Below are positions 7,533-15,654 of a DNA stretch of 15,654 nt, piece by piece; within the stretch, counting starts at the first letter, position 1, and each line of letters begins with the position of its first letter. A program made the position numbers and the translations under genes. The notes below the pieces were generated by a model. It ran no database searches. It saw nothing but the letters and a program-made list of their open reading frames with translations, and was not told the DNA's origin. This DNA comes from Willaertia magna. Its lineage: Eukaryota > Heterolobosea > Eutetramitea > Acrasida > Naegleriidae. The stretch spans positions 1 to 15,654 of the forward strand of contig CADWAF010001179.1 in assembly GCA_902984215.1 (NCBI GenBank). The letters run 5' to 3'.

Positions 7533-9810
7533 ATGAATTTTACAACAAAAAAAAAAATGTCAAGAAATCAATTATTGGTTGAATTGTTATTTTTGACAGA
7601 TAAATATCATTTTAAAGAATTATTTACCGAATTTTGTAAAAAAGAAGATAGTTTAAAATATATTTTATTATTTGAAGAAATTTTAACTTTTGAAAATTTA
7701 TTACAAAAAGAAAATTATCATTTATTAAATGAAAAAATTAATTACATTATCACAAACTTTATTTTACAAAATTCAACTTTACAAATAACGTTACCAAACA
7801 CGCTTTACTTTGAACTTTTACAAAATTGGGACTTTTTACAACAAAATCAACAACAAATAAATAATACTATTGTTACAATCACTACTGAACTTTACAATAA
7901 TTTTTTTAGTCCCATTTTGCCAATTTTATTTTCAAATTTAAATAATTTATTTTTACAATTTCAAAGAACAGATTCTGGTATTGAATACATTACTGAAAAG
8001 GCAACAAAAAGAAATTCAATAAATTTTATTAAAAAATTTAATTTAAATAAAACTTTACAATTTTTAAATAAATATTTTATTTTAAATCAAAAAGAATTTA
8101 TTGATTTTTTAATGGATGAAGAAAAAATAAAGAAAAAAAGAAAATTTATTTATCAAGATTTAAATATTTTAAATAATATAATTATTTGTTTAAGTTTAAT
8201 TTTTATTTTACAAAATAGTTGTAATATTTATACAGTTAATGATTATAAAGATATTTTATTTGATAATGAGACTAAATTTATAGTTTACAATTTTTTATAT
8301 TTTTTAAAAGAAAAAATTTATAATTTTTTTATTTTAAATAATAAAAAAGTGTCACAAATTGAATTAACAAATTTTATAAATGATATAGTTGTAAATTATT
8401 ATGAATTAAATAATATTTCTTTTACAAATTTTGTAATGGAACTGTTTATTCTTTTACAATGGGACTTTACGGAAATTTTACAATATTTAAATCTTTTAAT
8501 CTCAGATCAATCTCAAACACTTTTCATGAAACCAACCATATTTTACGGTTCCACCGTTCCCTTAAAAAAACCGTATTTCATTGAAAACCGTTTTATCTTA
8601 CTCAATAAAATTGGAGAGGGCGGTTTTAGTTCCGTGTTTAAAAGTTTTGACATGCAAACCGGAAAATTCGTAGCCATAAAAACAATTTCCTTATTAAATA
8701 AATTAGAATTCGAAAGAGAAGTTAAAGTTCTAACATCCGTTACAAAACATGAAAATATAATTGATATCATTTCATTTGGAAATATTAACAATAACGACGG
8801 AGTTTTTTTTAATTATATTGTAATGCCATTAGCAGAGTGTTCGTTAGGAATGAAAATAAAACAGCAAACGTCGTTACAATACAAAGATGGTTATTATTTA
8901 ACACCAAAAATTGCTTTACAATGGTTTTTACAAATTTGTAATGGAGTAAAACATTTACATGATAATAATATTGTGCATCGAGATTTAAAGTTAGATAATG
9001 TTTTAATTATGAATACAATAATGAAAGAAAATGATGAAAATAATTTAAATAATAATTTAAATAATAATTTAAATAATAATTATAATTTAAATAATATGAT
9101 TACTTTAAAAGTAACTGATTTTGGTACTGCGAGGGAATATAATTGGGGAAAAAGTATGACCTTAAATGTTGGAACATTATGTAAGTTAATAATTTATTTA
9201 AATATAATTAATATAAAAAAATTTTATTGTAATAATTATAGCTTATTTATCGCCTGAATTATATTCTGAAATGATGGAAAGAAGTACGGATTCAAAAATT
9301 AATTTTTCAACAGATATTTATTCTTTAGGTTGTATACTTTATATTTTATTAACAAAAAAAGCTTTGGAATATAATTATAATAACTTTTTTACAATGTTAT
9401 TTAATGAAAAAAGTGAAAATAAATTACACAAATATTTATTAAAAGAAATGAATAGACCAAATAAACGAAATGATTTAATAATTATTGAAAATTTAAAAAG
9501 ATTAGTTATTACAATGATACAAAGTAATTCTTATAAAAGACCAAAAATAGAAATTTTAATTGAATTAATTAAATTATTTATAATTCAATATGAAGAATTA
9601 GAAAAAGATGGCAAAATTAAAAGTGTTGTATCACAAGATTTATCAGATACTTTGTTGGATATAAATAAGATAATGAATTTTAAGAAAAATAATAAAATTA
9701 AGGAAGAACAATTAAAAGTGGTTGAGTTGGAAAAGGAAATAAAACGATTACAAAATCTATTGGAGGAAAAGGAAAAGGAAATTGAATATTTTAAATTAAT
9801 AACAAAGTAG
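7533..9810 (+). CDS. RGS-domain serine/threonine protein kinase (two exons)
   Basis: Exons 7533-9180 and 9242-9810 join in phase to give 738 residues. Residues 25-135 look like an RGS domain: ELFTEFCKKEDSLKYILLFEE, then a helix I-x-Y-I-x-T-N-F, and a final helix ending ELYNNFF. RGS domains accelerate GTP hydrolysis by G-alpha subunits. Residues 136-350 are helical, rich in F/I/N/Y, and unassigned. The kinase domain follows at about 350-665: GEGGFSSV (361-368), VAIK with K383, helix-C E396, HRDLKLDN with D484 and N489, DFG 529-531, GTLSYLSPE across the splice (S550-E555), D574 in DIYSLG, and R649. All catalytic residues are present. An Asn-rich insert lies between the catalytic loop and DFG (about 495-520). 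A coiled coil (700-732) ends the protein. The order resembles GRKs and Dictyostelium-type RGS-kinases, so a role in G-protein signalling is likely but inferred. 7533 is the first ATG; 7557, after a poly-A run, is an alternative (730 residues). Confidence 0.8.
9041..9095 (+). repeat. 12-bp tandem repeat in kinase coding sequence
   Basis: About four copies of a 12-bp AATTTAAATAAT-type unit encode the alternating Leu/Asn run between the HRDLKLDN loop and DFG. The unit length is a multiple of three, so gain or loss of units keeps the frame. It probably varies in length between strains. Confidence 0.7.
9181..9241 (+). other. 61-nt spliceosomal intron in kinase gene
   Basis: The donor is GTAAGT at 9181-9186 and the acceptor is TTATAG ending at 9241. 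Removal joins codon 550 as T|CT (Ser) and turns a dead-end reading frame into GTLSYLSPELYSE, the expected activation-segment/APE motif of a kinase. Exon 2 is then in frame to its stop at 9810. The intron is almost pure A/T; TTAAT near 9213 could be the branch region, though this is not certain. Confidence 0.92.
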
Positions 9811-9811
9811 A

Positions 9812-9990
9812 CGCTCTTTCGTTAGCAATCGGTTAATATTTAGATAATGAAAATAATATTATTCACCCCTTTCAGATAAATAAATTTAAATATTTAAAAA
9901 TTCAAAATATACCACAAAATTTCCTTTTTGGCTTTACCATTATTAGGAGAATTAATTATTAAAAATAGTACTTTACAAAGAAAATTTATC
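9812..9990 (+). pseudogene. 5' remnant of an F-box/LRR gene
   Basis: Immediately after the kinase stop, the DNA aligns with the start of gene B. CTCTTTCGTTAGCAATCGG...TATTTAGATAATG matches the F-box (ILSLIGEYLND), and CACCCCTTTCAGATAAATAAATTT matches LFQINKF. After a deletion of roughly 130 bp the match resumes at KYLKIQN, then LPLLGELIIKNSTLQ, with single-base indels in between. No open frame survives. The match fades near 9990. The kinase 3' end therefore borders, or reads into, this remnant. Confidence 0.75.
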
Positions 9991-10244
9991 TTTACAAGGT
10001 TTGCAAGTACCAATGGATAAAATAGGAAATAGTAATGGCATAGTCTACTTGGTTGGTTCATTTGGAATTGATTTACCAAAAATTATTGGCTACTATATAT
10101 TTGGTTGACCTATATTGTTTTTGACTTTTTATAATTATCAAAACCCAAGAACACCAAATTACAAATTCTATTGAAAAAAGAAATTTAATATTTTATTAAT
10201 TAGCAAAGATTAAGTATTGAATTATAAATGGTACGTGAAGATTT
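9991..10244. other. Spacer between F-box remnant and gene C
   Basis: No intact gene. At 10009-10100 the plus strand has a short readable stretch (VPMDKIGNSNGIVYLVGSFG, then IDLPKIIG) with no start codon context and ending at a TGA near 10106. It resembles the minus-strand peptide at 3583-3660 (VGAIGI...IIG). The rest, 10107-10244, is A/T-rich, and I see nothing in it. Confidence 0.4.
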
Positions 10245-12061
10245 TTAATCTAGATCATTTGTTAATAAAATCCCTAACATTTGTAATATTTGTTCTAAAG
10301 TTTCTCCCTTTCTAATTCTTTCCTTTAGTAAATTAATTTTACTTTTACCTACAAAATCTTCATTTAAATAAACATGACTCGATTTATCCATTTCTAATAA
10401 ATATTTTCCTTCTTTAATTAATTTTGGACAATGGTCAATAAATAAATAATTTAAATTGACTAATTTTTCTAAACCATTTTCTTTTAAAGTGTTATTATGG
10501 TATATTGATAATTCTTTTAAATTAATTAAATAATCAAAACATTTTTCTGTTAAATTTTTACATCCTGTAAAATACAATTTTTGTAAATTTTTTAAATTTT
10601 GTAAATGGTCATCAATAATTTTGTTTGAATTAATGTTTAAAGATGTTAAATTTGGTAAATTTAATAAATAAATTCCAACAATTTTTTCACAATTAATTAA
10701 TTCTAAATTTTTTAAATTTTGTAAATTAATTAAATATTCATCTTTTAAATTATCCAAACTCTGAACAGATAACTTTTTTAAGTTTGATAAATTTAATAAA
10801 AATTCTCCGGTAATATTAGGACAAAAACTAAATGATAAATATTTTAAAGTTGTTAAATTCTTTAAATATTCTTCTGAAATATTTAAATCATCAAAATGAA
10901 AATGTTGTAATTTTTGTAAATATTGTAAAAATTCACCGTTTAAATTGTTACAATTATAAATATCTAAATGTTTTAAATGATTTAAATTCTTAAAATATTC
11001 GTCTTTTAAATTATCATTATTTCCAATACGTAAATATTCTAAATTATTTAAATATAATAAACATTCACCTGTTATTTCTTTAAAATATCCAAAATTAACT
11101 TCTTTTAAATTTTTTAAATTCTTAAAAATTTATCCTTTACATTTGTGAATTGAACATTTAATTTTTCTAAATTTGTTAAATTTAATAAACATTTTCCAGT
11201 AAAACTTGTACAACTTTCAACATTTAATTCTGTTAAATTTATTAAATTTGCAAAACAATTTTCAGATAAAATATTTCCATAAATGTTTAATGTTTTTAAA
11301 TTTTTTAAATTTTTAAAATCTTCTTCATAAATATTGTTTGATGTTGAAATATATTCTAAATCATCTTCTTCATCTTTCAAAGTAACATTTAGATATTCTA
11401 AATTAATTAATTTTTGTAAAAAATTAGAATTGTATTCAGGAGTAACTTTTAGGATTTTTAAATATTTTAAATTAATTAAATCTGAAATATATTTTGTAAA
11501 ATCAGCGTCATAACTTTGATTTTCTAATTTAGTTAAGTTTTTAAAGTTTTGTAAACATTCACCTGACAATTCTTTACAATCCAAAAGTTTTAATTCTTGT
11601 AAATTATTTAAATAATTTAAACAATTGTCATTTAAGGTACATTTATGTAAATTTAAAATTTTTAATTGTTGTTGTAAATTAATTAAAGTATTTTGTTGTA
11701 AAATACTTTCTTCAATAATTAATTCTTCCAGTGCCGTTAAATTTGGAAAAATGAAATTCTTTGGTAAATATTTAATTGCTAAATATTTTAAATAATTAAA
11801 TTTATTTAATAAATTAATTTCATCTTTAGTTTGTGTAACAATATTTAAATTTTGTAATTGAAATACATAATTTGGTAATTTTGCATTTAAATAAATAACT
11901 ACATCTTTTTTAAATGAATTATTTCTTAAAACTGTTCCGTTATTATTTAAAATATTGTTATAAACAAATTTATTAATCTGAAATAGATGAATAAAATCTT
12001 TTGCATCATTTAAATATTCACCAATTAACGAAAGAATATCTACTGTTAATAAATGTTCCAT
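10245..12061 (-). pseudogene. F-box/LRR gene C, full length but with a one-base frameshift
   Basis: The gene reads as F-box (MEHLLTVDILSLIGEYLND, then FIHLFQINKFVYNN), about 21 LRRs and a basic tail (KSKINLLKERIRKGETLEQ), ending LGILLTNDLD. The first frame (to 11114) stops after NVKDKFLRI. Compared with gene A (TTAAAAAATTTAAAAAATTT), gene C has TTAAGAATTTAAAAAATTT at about 11117-11135, one A fewer. In the next frame the sequence continues without a stop: NLKNLKEVNFGYF, EITGECLLYLNN, down to 10245. The piece at 10757 that looks like a separate start is a TTG inside an LRR. The single lesion in a homopolymer could be a true mutation or a sequencing error. It belongs with gene B (SLIGEYLND and the extra EEDF repeat), and has an additional acidic insert (KDEEDDLEYISTSN). 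The family start is the ATG at 12061; in-frame ATGs at 12073 and 12091 could extend it by up to 10 residues. Confidence 0.8.
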
Positions 12062-13366
12062 TTTTTTCAACATTTTTAGTCTCGCCTCCATAGAAGCAGT
12101 GTTGTTGTGATGTTTGATTATTTTTTTTAATTATTGATTTGAAAGGCTGTCAAACAAGAGTTTTTTTATGTGTTTTTGAACTTCGAATTAACCCAAAAAG
12201 GTTTTTAAACTAAGTTGACCTTTATTTTTTTACAATAATGCATCAATACTCTCCATTGACAAACTACTTAACATTACCGTGATGTCACTTTTTCGCTGAA
12301 AACGAATGAAAGATTTACATTTTTTGTAAATTAAAACTGAAAGAAAGATCTACCATAAAAAAGTTTTTTAACATATTTTGATAATTCTTATTGAATATTA
12401 TTTTTTTATTATTATTAATTCAATTATTATTATTATCAACTTTTTTATTTAACATTTCAAGTTATTTATTTGTGTATAGTTTATACTTTTTAGTAATATA
12501 AATATTAATGTATAAATAGATAAAATAGTAATTGAAAATATAATTGTTAAAACAAAATAGATAATTAAAATAATATTACAAAGATAAATATTAACATTTT
12601 GTTAATTTTTTTTTAAAAGAACAAATAAAATAAAATAAATAACAACCGGTACTTCAATAAATAATTATGAAATTACATGAATTAATTTTAAAATAAATTT
12701 AAATTATAATAAGTATCATAGTTATTAAAAATATAAAAAAACAAAAATATTTGTTGAAAAAATTATTATTAAAGTAATAAATATTTTTATTTATTAAAAA
12801 ATTGTATTAAGAAAATAAATTATAGATAAAAATTGCTATTAATCAAATAAATAATAAAAATCTTAATTTTACAATCAATTTATTTCCAATTATTAACAAT
12901 CTAATAAATATAACAATGATTACTTATTATTTTTTAAAATAGAACTTTTATTGTTATTTAAGATTATTAATAATTATAATTTTTACTAATATTAATAATT
13001 TTACATTAATTATAAACACAAATAAATTAAAATTTTTAATACGTACTGAAAAAATATATTTATTATTTAAATTTAAAACTTTTATTAAATAAAATCATTT
13101 TTAATTATTTTATTTCTTAATTAATTATATTTTTCTTTTATATAAATATACTTTTTTAATATTAATTAAAATAAATATAATTTTTTGAATTGTTTAATTT
13201 GTATTCTAAATTATTATATTATTTGTTTATATATATAGAATACAAAAAATACAAAAAAAATATTATTATTATTTTTAATTGAGGAATAAATAGTATTTTT
13301 ATTGTTATTATAGTACAAATTTCATAGAATTATTAATTTTATTTTTAAATTTTTTTATAAATAAAA
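12062..13366. other. Long AT-rich intergenic region
   Basis: About 1.3 kb between gene C and gene D. The first 300 bases (12062-12360) have some G+C and presumably contain the gene C promoter; they do not match the gene A/D upstream region. From about 12370 to 13340 the DNA is close to 90% A/T, full of short TTATTATTATT and AATAAATAA runs, with no open frame of note, no tRNA-like fold that I can see and no F-box/LRR match. The last 30 bases match the sequence downstream of gene B. Confidence 0.6.
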
Positions 13367-15079
13367 TTAATCTAAAATTTGTAATATTTGTTCTAAAGTT
13401 TCTTCTTTTCTAATTCTTTCCTTTAATTCCTTAATTTTATTCTTACCTTCAAATTCCCCAAAGTTTTCTAAATAAAAACTATTTAATTTATCCATTTCTA
13501 ATAAATATTTCCCTTCTTTAGTTAATTGTGGACAGACATAAATATATAAATAATTTAAATTAATTAATTGTTTTAATCCATCTTCTTTCAAAGTGGTATT
13601 AAGATATATTGATAATCTTTTTAAATTAATTAAATAATCAAAACATTTTTCTGTTAAATTTGGACATTTTGTAATACATAATTGTTGTAAATTACGTAAA
13701 TTTTGTAAATGATCATCAATAATATTGTTTGAATCAATATTTAAAGAGGTCAAATTTGGTAAATTTAATAAGCAAGTTCCAATAATTTTATCACAATTAT
13801 GTAAATGTAAATTTTGTAAATTTTGTAAATTAATTAAGTATTCATCTTTTAAATCATCGACACCCTTTACATATAAATATTTCAAATTTATTAAATTTAA
13901 TAAAAATTCACCTGTAATGTTAGGACATTGAATGAGTGACAAACGTTTTAAATTTTTTAAATGTTTTAAATATTCTTCTGAAATATTTAATTGACGAAAA
14001 TGATATTCTTTTAATTTTGGTAAATATTTTAAAAATTCACCATTTAAACAGTTACAGTCATAAATATTTAAAAATTTTAAATTATTTAAATTCTTAAAAT
14101 ATTTGTCTTTTAAATTATCATTATTACTAATATACAAATATTCTAAACTATTTAAATATAATAAACATTCACCTGTAATTTCATAACAATATCCAAAATT
14201 AACTTCTTTCAAATTTTTTAAATTTTTTAAATATTTATCTTTTACATTCGTGGATTGAACATATAATCTTTCTAAATTTGTTAAATTTAATAAACATTTT
14301 CCTGTAAAATTACAGGTGCTATTACTAACATCTAATTCTTTTAAATTTATTAAATTTGTAAAACAATTTTCAGATACAACATTTTCTATAAAAATTGATA
14401 AGTATTCTAAATTAATTAATTTTTGTAAAAAATTAGTATTATTAAGTGAGTTAGATTTATCTAGTGTTAAATATTTTAAACTTGTTAAATCCGAAATATA
14501 TTTTGTATAATGATTATTTTCGTGGCAATAAATTTCTAATTTAGTTAATTGTTTAAAGTTTTTTAAACATTTACCCGATACTCCCTGACAATCCCAAAGT
14601 TTTAATTTTTGTAAATTATTTAAATAATTTAGACAATTATCGTTTGATGTACATTCATATAAATCTAAATTTTTTAATTGTTTTTGTAAATTAATTAAAG
14701 TATTTTGTTGTAAAATACTTTTTGTAATAATTAATTCTTCCAATAGCGGTAAATTTGGAAAAATGAAATTTTCTGGTAAATTTTCAATTGCTAAATATTT
14801 TAAATAATTAAATTTATTTAATAAATTAAAATTATTAATTTCATTTTCTTCTTGTTGTGTAATATTTAAATTTTGTAATTGAAATAAATAATTTGGTAAC
14901 TTTTCATTTAAATAAATAATTACATTTTTAAAAATTTTATTTCTTAAAACTGTTCCGTTGTTATTTAAAATATTATTGTAAACAAATTTATTGATCTGAA
15001 ATAGATAAATAAAATCTTTTGCATTATCTAAATATTCTGCAATGATCGAGAGAATATCTACTGTTAAAAAGTGTTCCAT
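13367..15079 (-). CDS. F-box / leucine-rich repeat protein, gene D
   Basis: Encodes 570 residues and is intact. It has the F-box-like N-terminus (MEHFLTVDILSIIAEYLDN, IYLFQINKFVYNN), about 20 LRRs at residues 90-540 and a basic tail (KNKIKELKERIRKEETLEQ), ending LQILD. It is an inverted close copy of gene A, differing by about 43 residues by eye. It keeps the ancestral-looking C-terminus that A lost. Many differences are charge-changing and sit in or next to the LRR core positions (for example E to K, D to Y, H to D), so binding specificity may have moved. The start is the ATG at 15079, in an A-rich context; the frame is open upstream to a TTG at 15115 only. The probable role is SCF-type substrate adaptor, inferred. 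Gene E lies 230 bp upstream on the same strand. Its upstream DNA is a copy of that of gene A, so the two are likely co-regulated or recently so. Confidence 0.85.
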   Translation of the reverse strand: MEHFLTVDILSIIAEYLDNAKDFIYLFQINKFVYNNILNNNGTVLRNKIFKNVIIYLNEKLPNYLFQLQNLNITQQEENEINNFNLLNKFNYLKYLAIENLPENFIFPNLPLLEELIITKSILQQNTLINLQKQLKNLDLYECTSNDNCLNYLNNLQKLKLWDCQGVSGKCLKNFKQLTKLEIYCHENNHYTKYISDLTSLKYLTLDKSNSLNNTNFLQKLINLEYLSIFIENVVSENCFTNLINLKELDVSNSTCNFTGKCLLNLTNLERLYVQSTNVKDKYLKNLKNLKEVNFGYCYEITGECLLYLNSLEYLYISNNDNLKDKYFKNLNNLKFLNIYDCNCLNGEFLKYLPKLKEYHFRQLNISEEYLKHLKNLKRLSLIQCPNITGEFLLNLINLKYLYVKGVDDLKDEYLINLQNLQNLHLHNCDKIIGTCLLNLPNLTSLNIDSNNIIDDHLQNLRNLQQLCITKCPNLTEKCFDYLINLKRLSIYLNTTLKEDGLKQLINLNYLYIYVCPQLTKEGKYLLEMDKLNSFYLENFGEFEGKNKIKELKERIRKEETLEQILQILD

Positions 15080-15293
15080 TTTTTTTAACAATTTTTTTTG
15101 TAAAAACTTGAACAAATTCAGAATTTACAATTAATGCCTTAACAGTAAAAATTAGAAAAACTTTAGAATAACAAACACAAAGTTTTAATTTTGTACCAAC
15201 ATTATTGCCTATTGTGCAGGTTTATAAATTCTTGCGTAACAAAAGAATTGAACAATTAACAAAATAAATTTATTACTGCTTGTTTAAATATTT
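13367..15293 (-). repeat. Right arm of large inverted duplication (gene D copy)
   Basis: This is the reverse-complement counterpart of 1451-3377. The matching upstream part runs from 15080 to about 15293, where it stops 20 bp from the gene E stop codon. Downstream of the coding region the sequence resembles the gene B rather than the gene A trailer, so the breakpoint on that side is at or just inside the 3' end. Confidence 0.8.
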
Positions 15294-15312
15294 ATTTACA
15301 AAAATAAATAAA
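15080..15312. promoter_or_regulatory. Upstream region of gene D
   Basis: About 230 bp between gene D and gene E, nearly identical in reverse complement to 1451-1670 upstream of gene A. Small differences include a 3-bp deletion near the start codon (TTGTTCAAG versus TTGTTTGACAAG) and a changed block near 15190-15205. It also has to hold the gene E terminator region. No specific factor site is recognised. Confidence 0.45.
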
Positions 15313-15654
15313 TTATAATTTCAATAGTTGCTCTAAAGTTTCGCCTTTTTTGATTTTTTCCTTTATTTCCAAAATTTTTTTCTCGTTATAGAAGGATTTG
15401 TGTTGTAAAAAAAGATCATTTAATTTTTCCATATTTAATAAATATTTTCCCTTTTTTAATAATTGTGGACAGCCATCAAAAATTAATAAACATTGAAGAT
15501 TTACTAATTTTTCTAAAAACTCTTCTTTCAAATTACAATTATTAGTTAATGATAACCTTTTTAAATTAAATAAATAATTAAAAAACTCTCCATGTAAATT
15601 TTCACAATTGTCAATTTCCAGTTCTTGTAAAGAATTTAAATTTTTAAAATAATC
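15313..15654 (-). CDS. F-box/LRR protein gene E, partial (3' end only)
   Basis: The last 113 codons of another family member; the 5' part lies beyond the window. The frame is open to the very edge (codon boundary at 15654) and reads DYFKNLNSLQELEIDNC, LHGEFFNYLFNLKRLSLTNN, then a final LRR (KEEFLEKLVNLQCLLIF, GCPQLLKKGKYLLNMEKL) and the basic tail ILEIKEKIKKGETLEQLLKL. It is more diverged from A to D than they are from each other: the C-terminal LRRs have different spacers, and the tail has FYNEKKILEIKE in place of the KNKIKELKE motif. The in-frame TTG at 15531 is not a start. Function as for the other copies: substrate-binding LRRs of a presumed F-box protein, although the F-box itself is not visible. 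Confidence 0.8.
   Translation of the reverse strand, partial: DYFKNLNSLQELEIDNCENLHGEFFNYLFNLKRLSLTNNCNLKEEFLEKLVNLQCLLIFDGCPQLLKKGKYLLNMEKLNDLFLQHKSFYNEKKILEIKEKIKKGETLEQLLKL

Noticed and set aside
8543..8791. Minus-strand frame inside the kinase domain
   Set aside because: It overlaps the Gly-loop and VAIK motifs of an intact kinase; it is a shadow.
9812..9990. Extension of the kinase protein past the TAG at 9810
   Set aside because: The downstream DNA aligns with F-box/LRR genes and has stops in all frames; the coiled coil ends naturally before the stop.
9894..10079. Minus-strand frame of 61 codons after the kinase gene
   Set aside because: It overlaps the plus-strand F-box/LRR remnant and has no recognisable motif.
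10245..10757. Separate short LRR gene starting at 10757
   Set aside because: The supposed start is a TTG inside an LRR, and the frame continues upstream to the frameshift in gene C, so it is the 3' part of that gene.

Overview
The window is nuclear DNA from an AT-rich eukaryote. Most of it is A+T; coding parts look roughly 75-80% A+T by eye and intergenic parts higher. The evidence for a eukaryote is a short GT-AG intron that splits a protein kinase exactly at its activation segment, a nucleolar ribosome-biogenesis factor (RRP36 type), and F-box plus leucine-rich-repeat (LRR) genes. Stop codons are standard: TAA and TAG end genes. I cannot name the species. An RGS-kinase fusion and an expanded F-box/LRR family would suit an amoeboid or amoeboflagellate protist, but this is only a guess.

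Layout from left to right. (1) At 143-1387 on the minus strand lies a decayed ORF with two in-frame stops that resembles transposon-associated DUF6589 proteins. (2) At 1671-6155 on the plus strand lies a tandem array of F-box/LRR genes: gene A (1671-3377), gene B (3701-5464) and a broken 3' piece (5631-6155), with a further remnant between A and B. (3) At 6180-9810 lies a divergent pair of single-copy-looking genes: RRP36 (minus strand) and an RGS-domain serine/threonine kinase (plus strand, one 61-nt intron). They share a 210-bp intergenic promoter region. (4) A degraded 5' F-box/LRR fragment follows at 9812-9990. (5) At 10245-15654 on the minus strand lies a second F-box/LRR array: gene C (10245-12061, broken by a one-base deletion), gene D (13367-15079, intact) and gene E (15313 to the edge, partial).

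The two arrays mirror each other. Gene D is a close inverted copy of gene A, including about 220 bp upstream, and gene C belongs to the same subgroup as gene B. Read from the outside in, the order is A-B on the left and D-C on the right, with the RRP36/kinase block in the middle. This suggests inverted segmental duplication followed by local decay.

Functionally, the F-box/LRR proteins are probably substrate receptors for SCF ubiquitin ligases. The kinase is a candidate G-protein-linked signalling enzyme. RRP36 acts in 18S rRNA processing. Nothing indicates that these three activities form a joint pathway. The central pair looks like ordinary genes flanked by a fast-evolving family.
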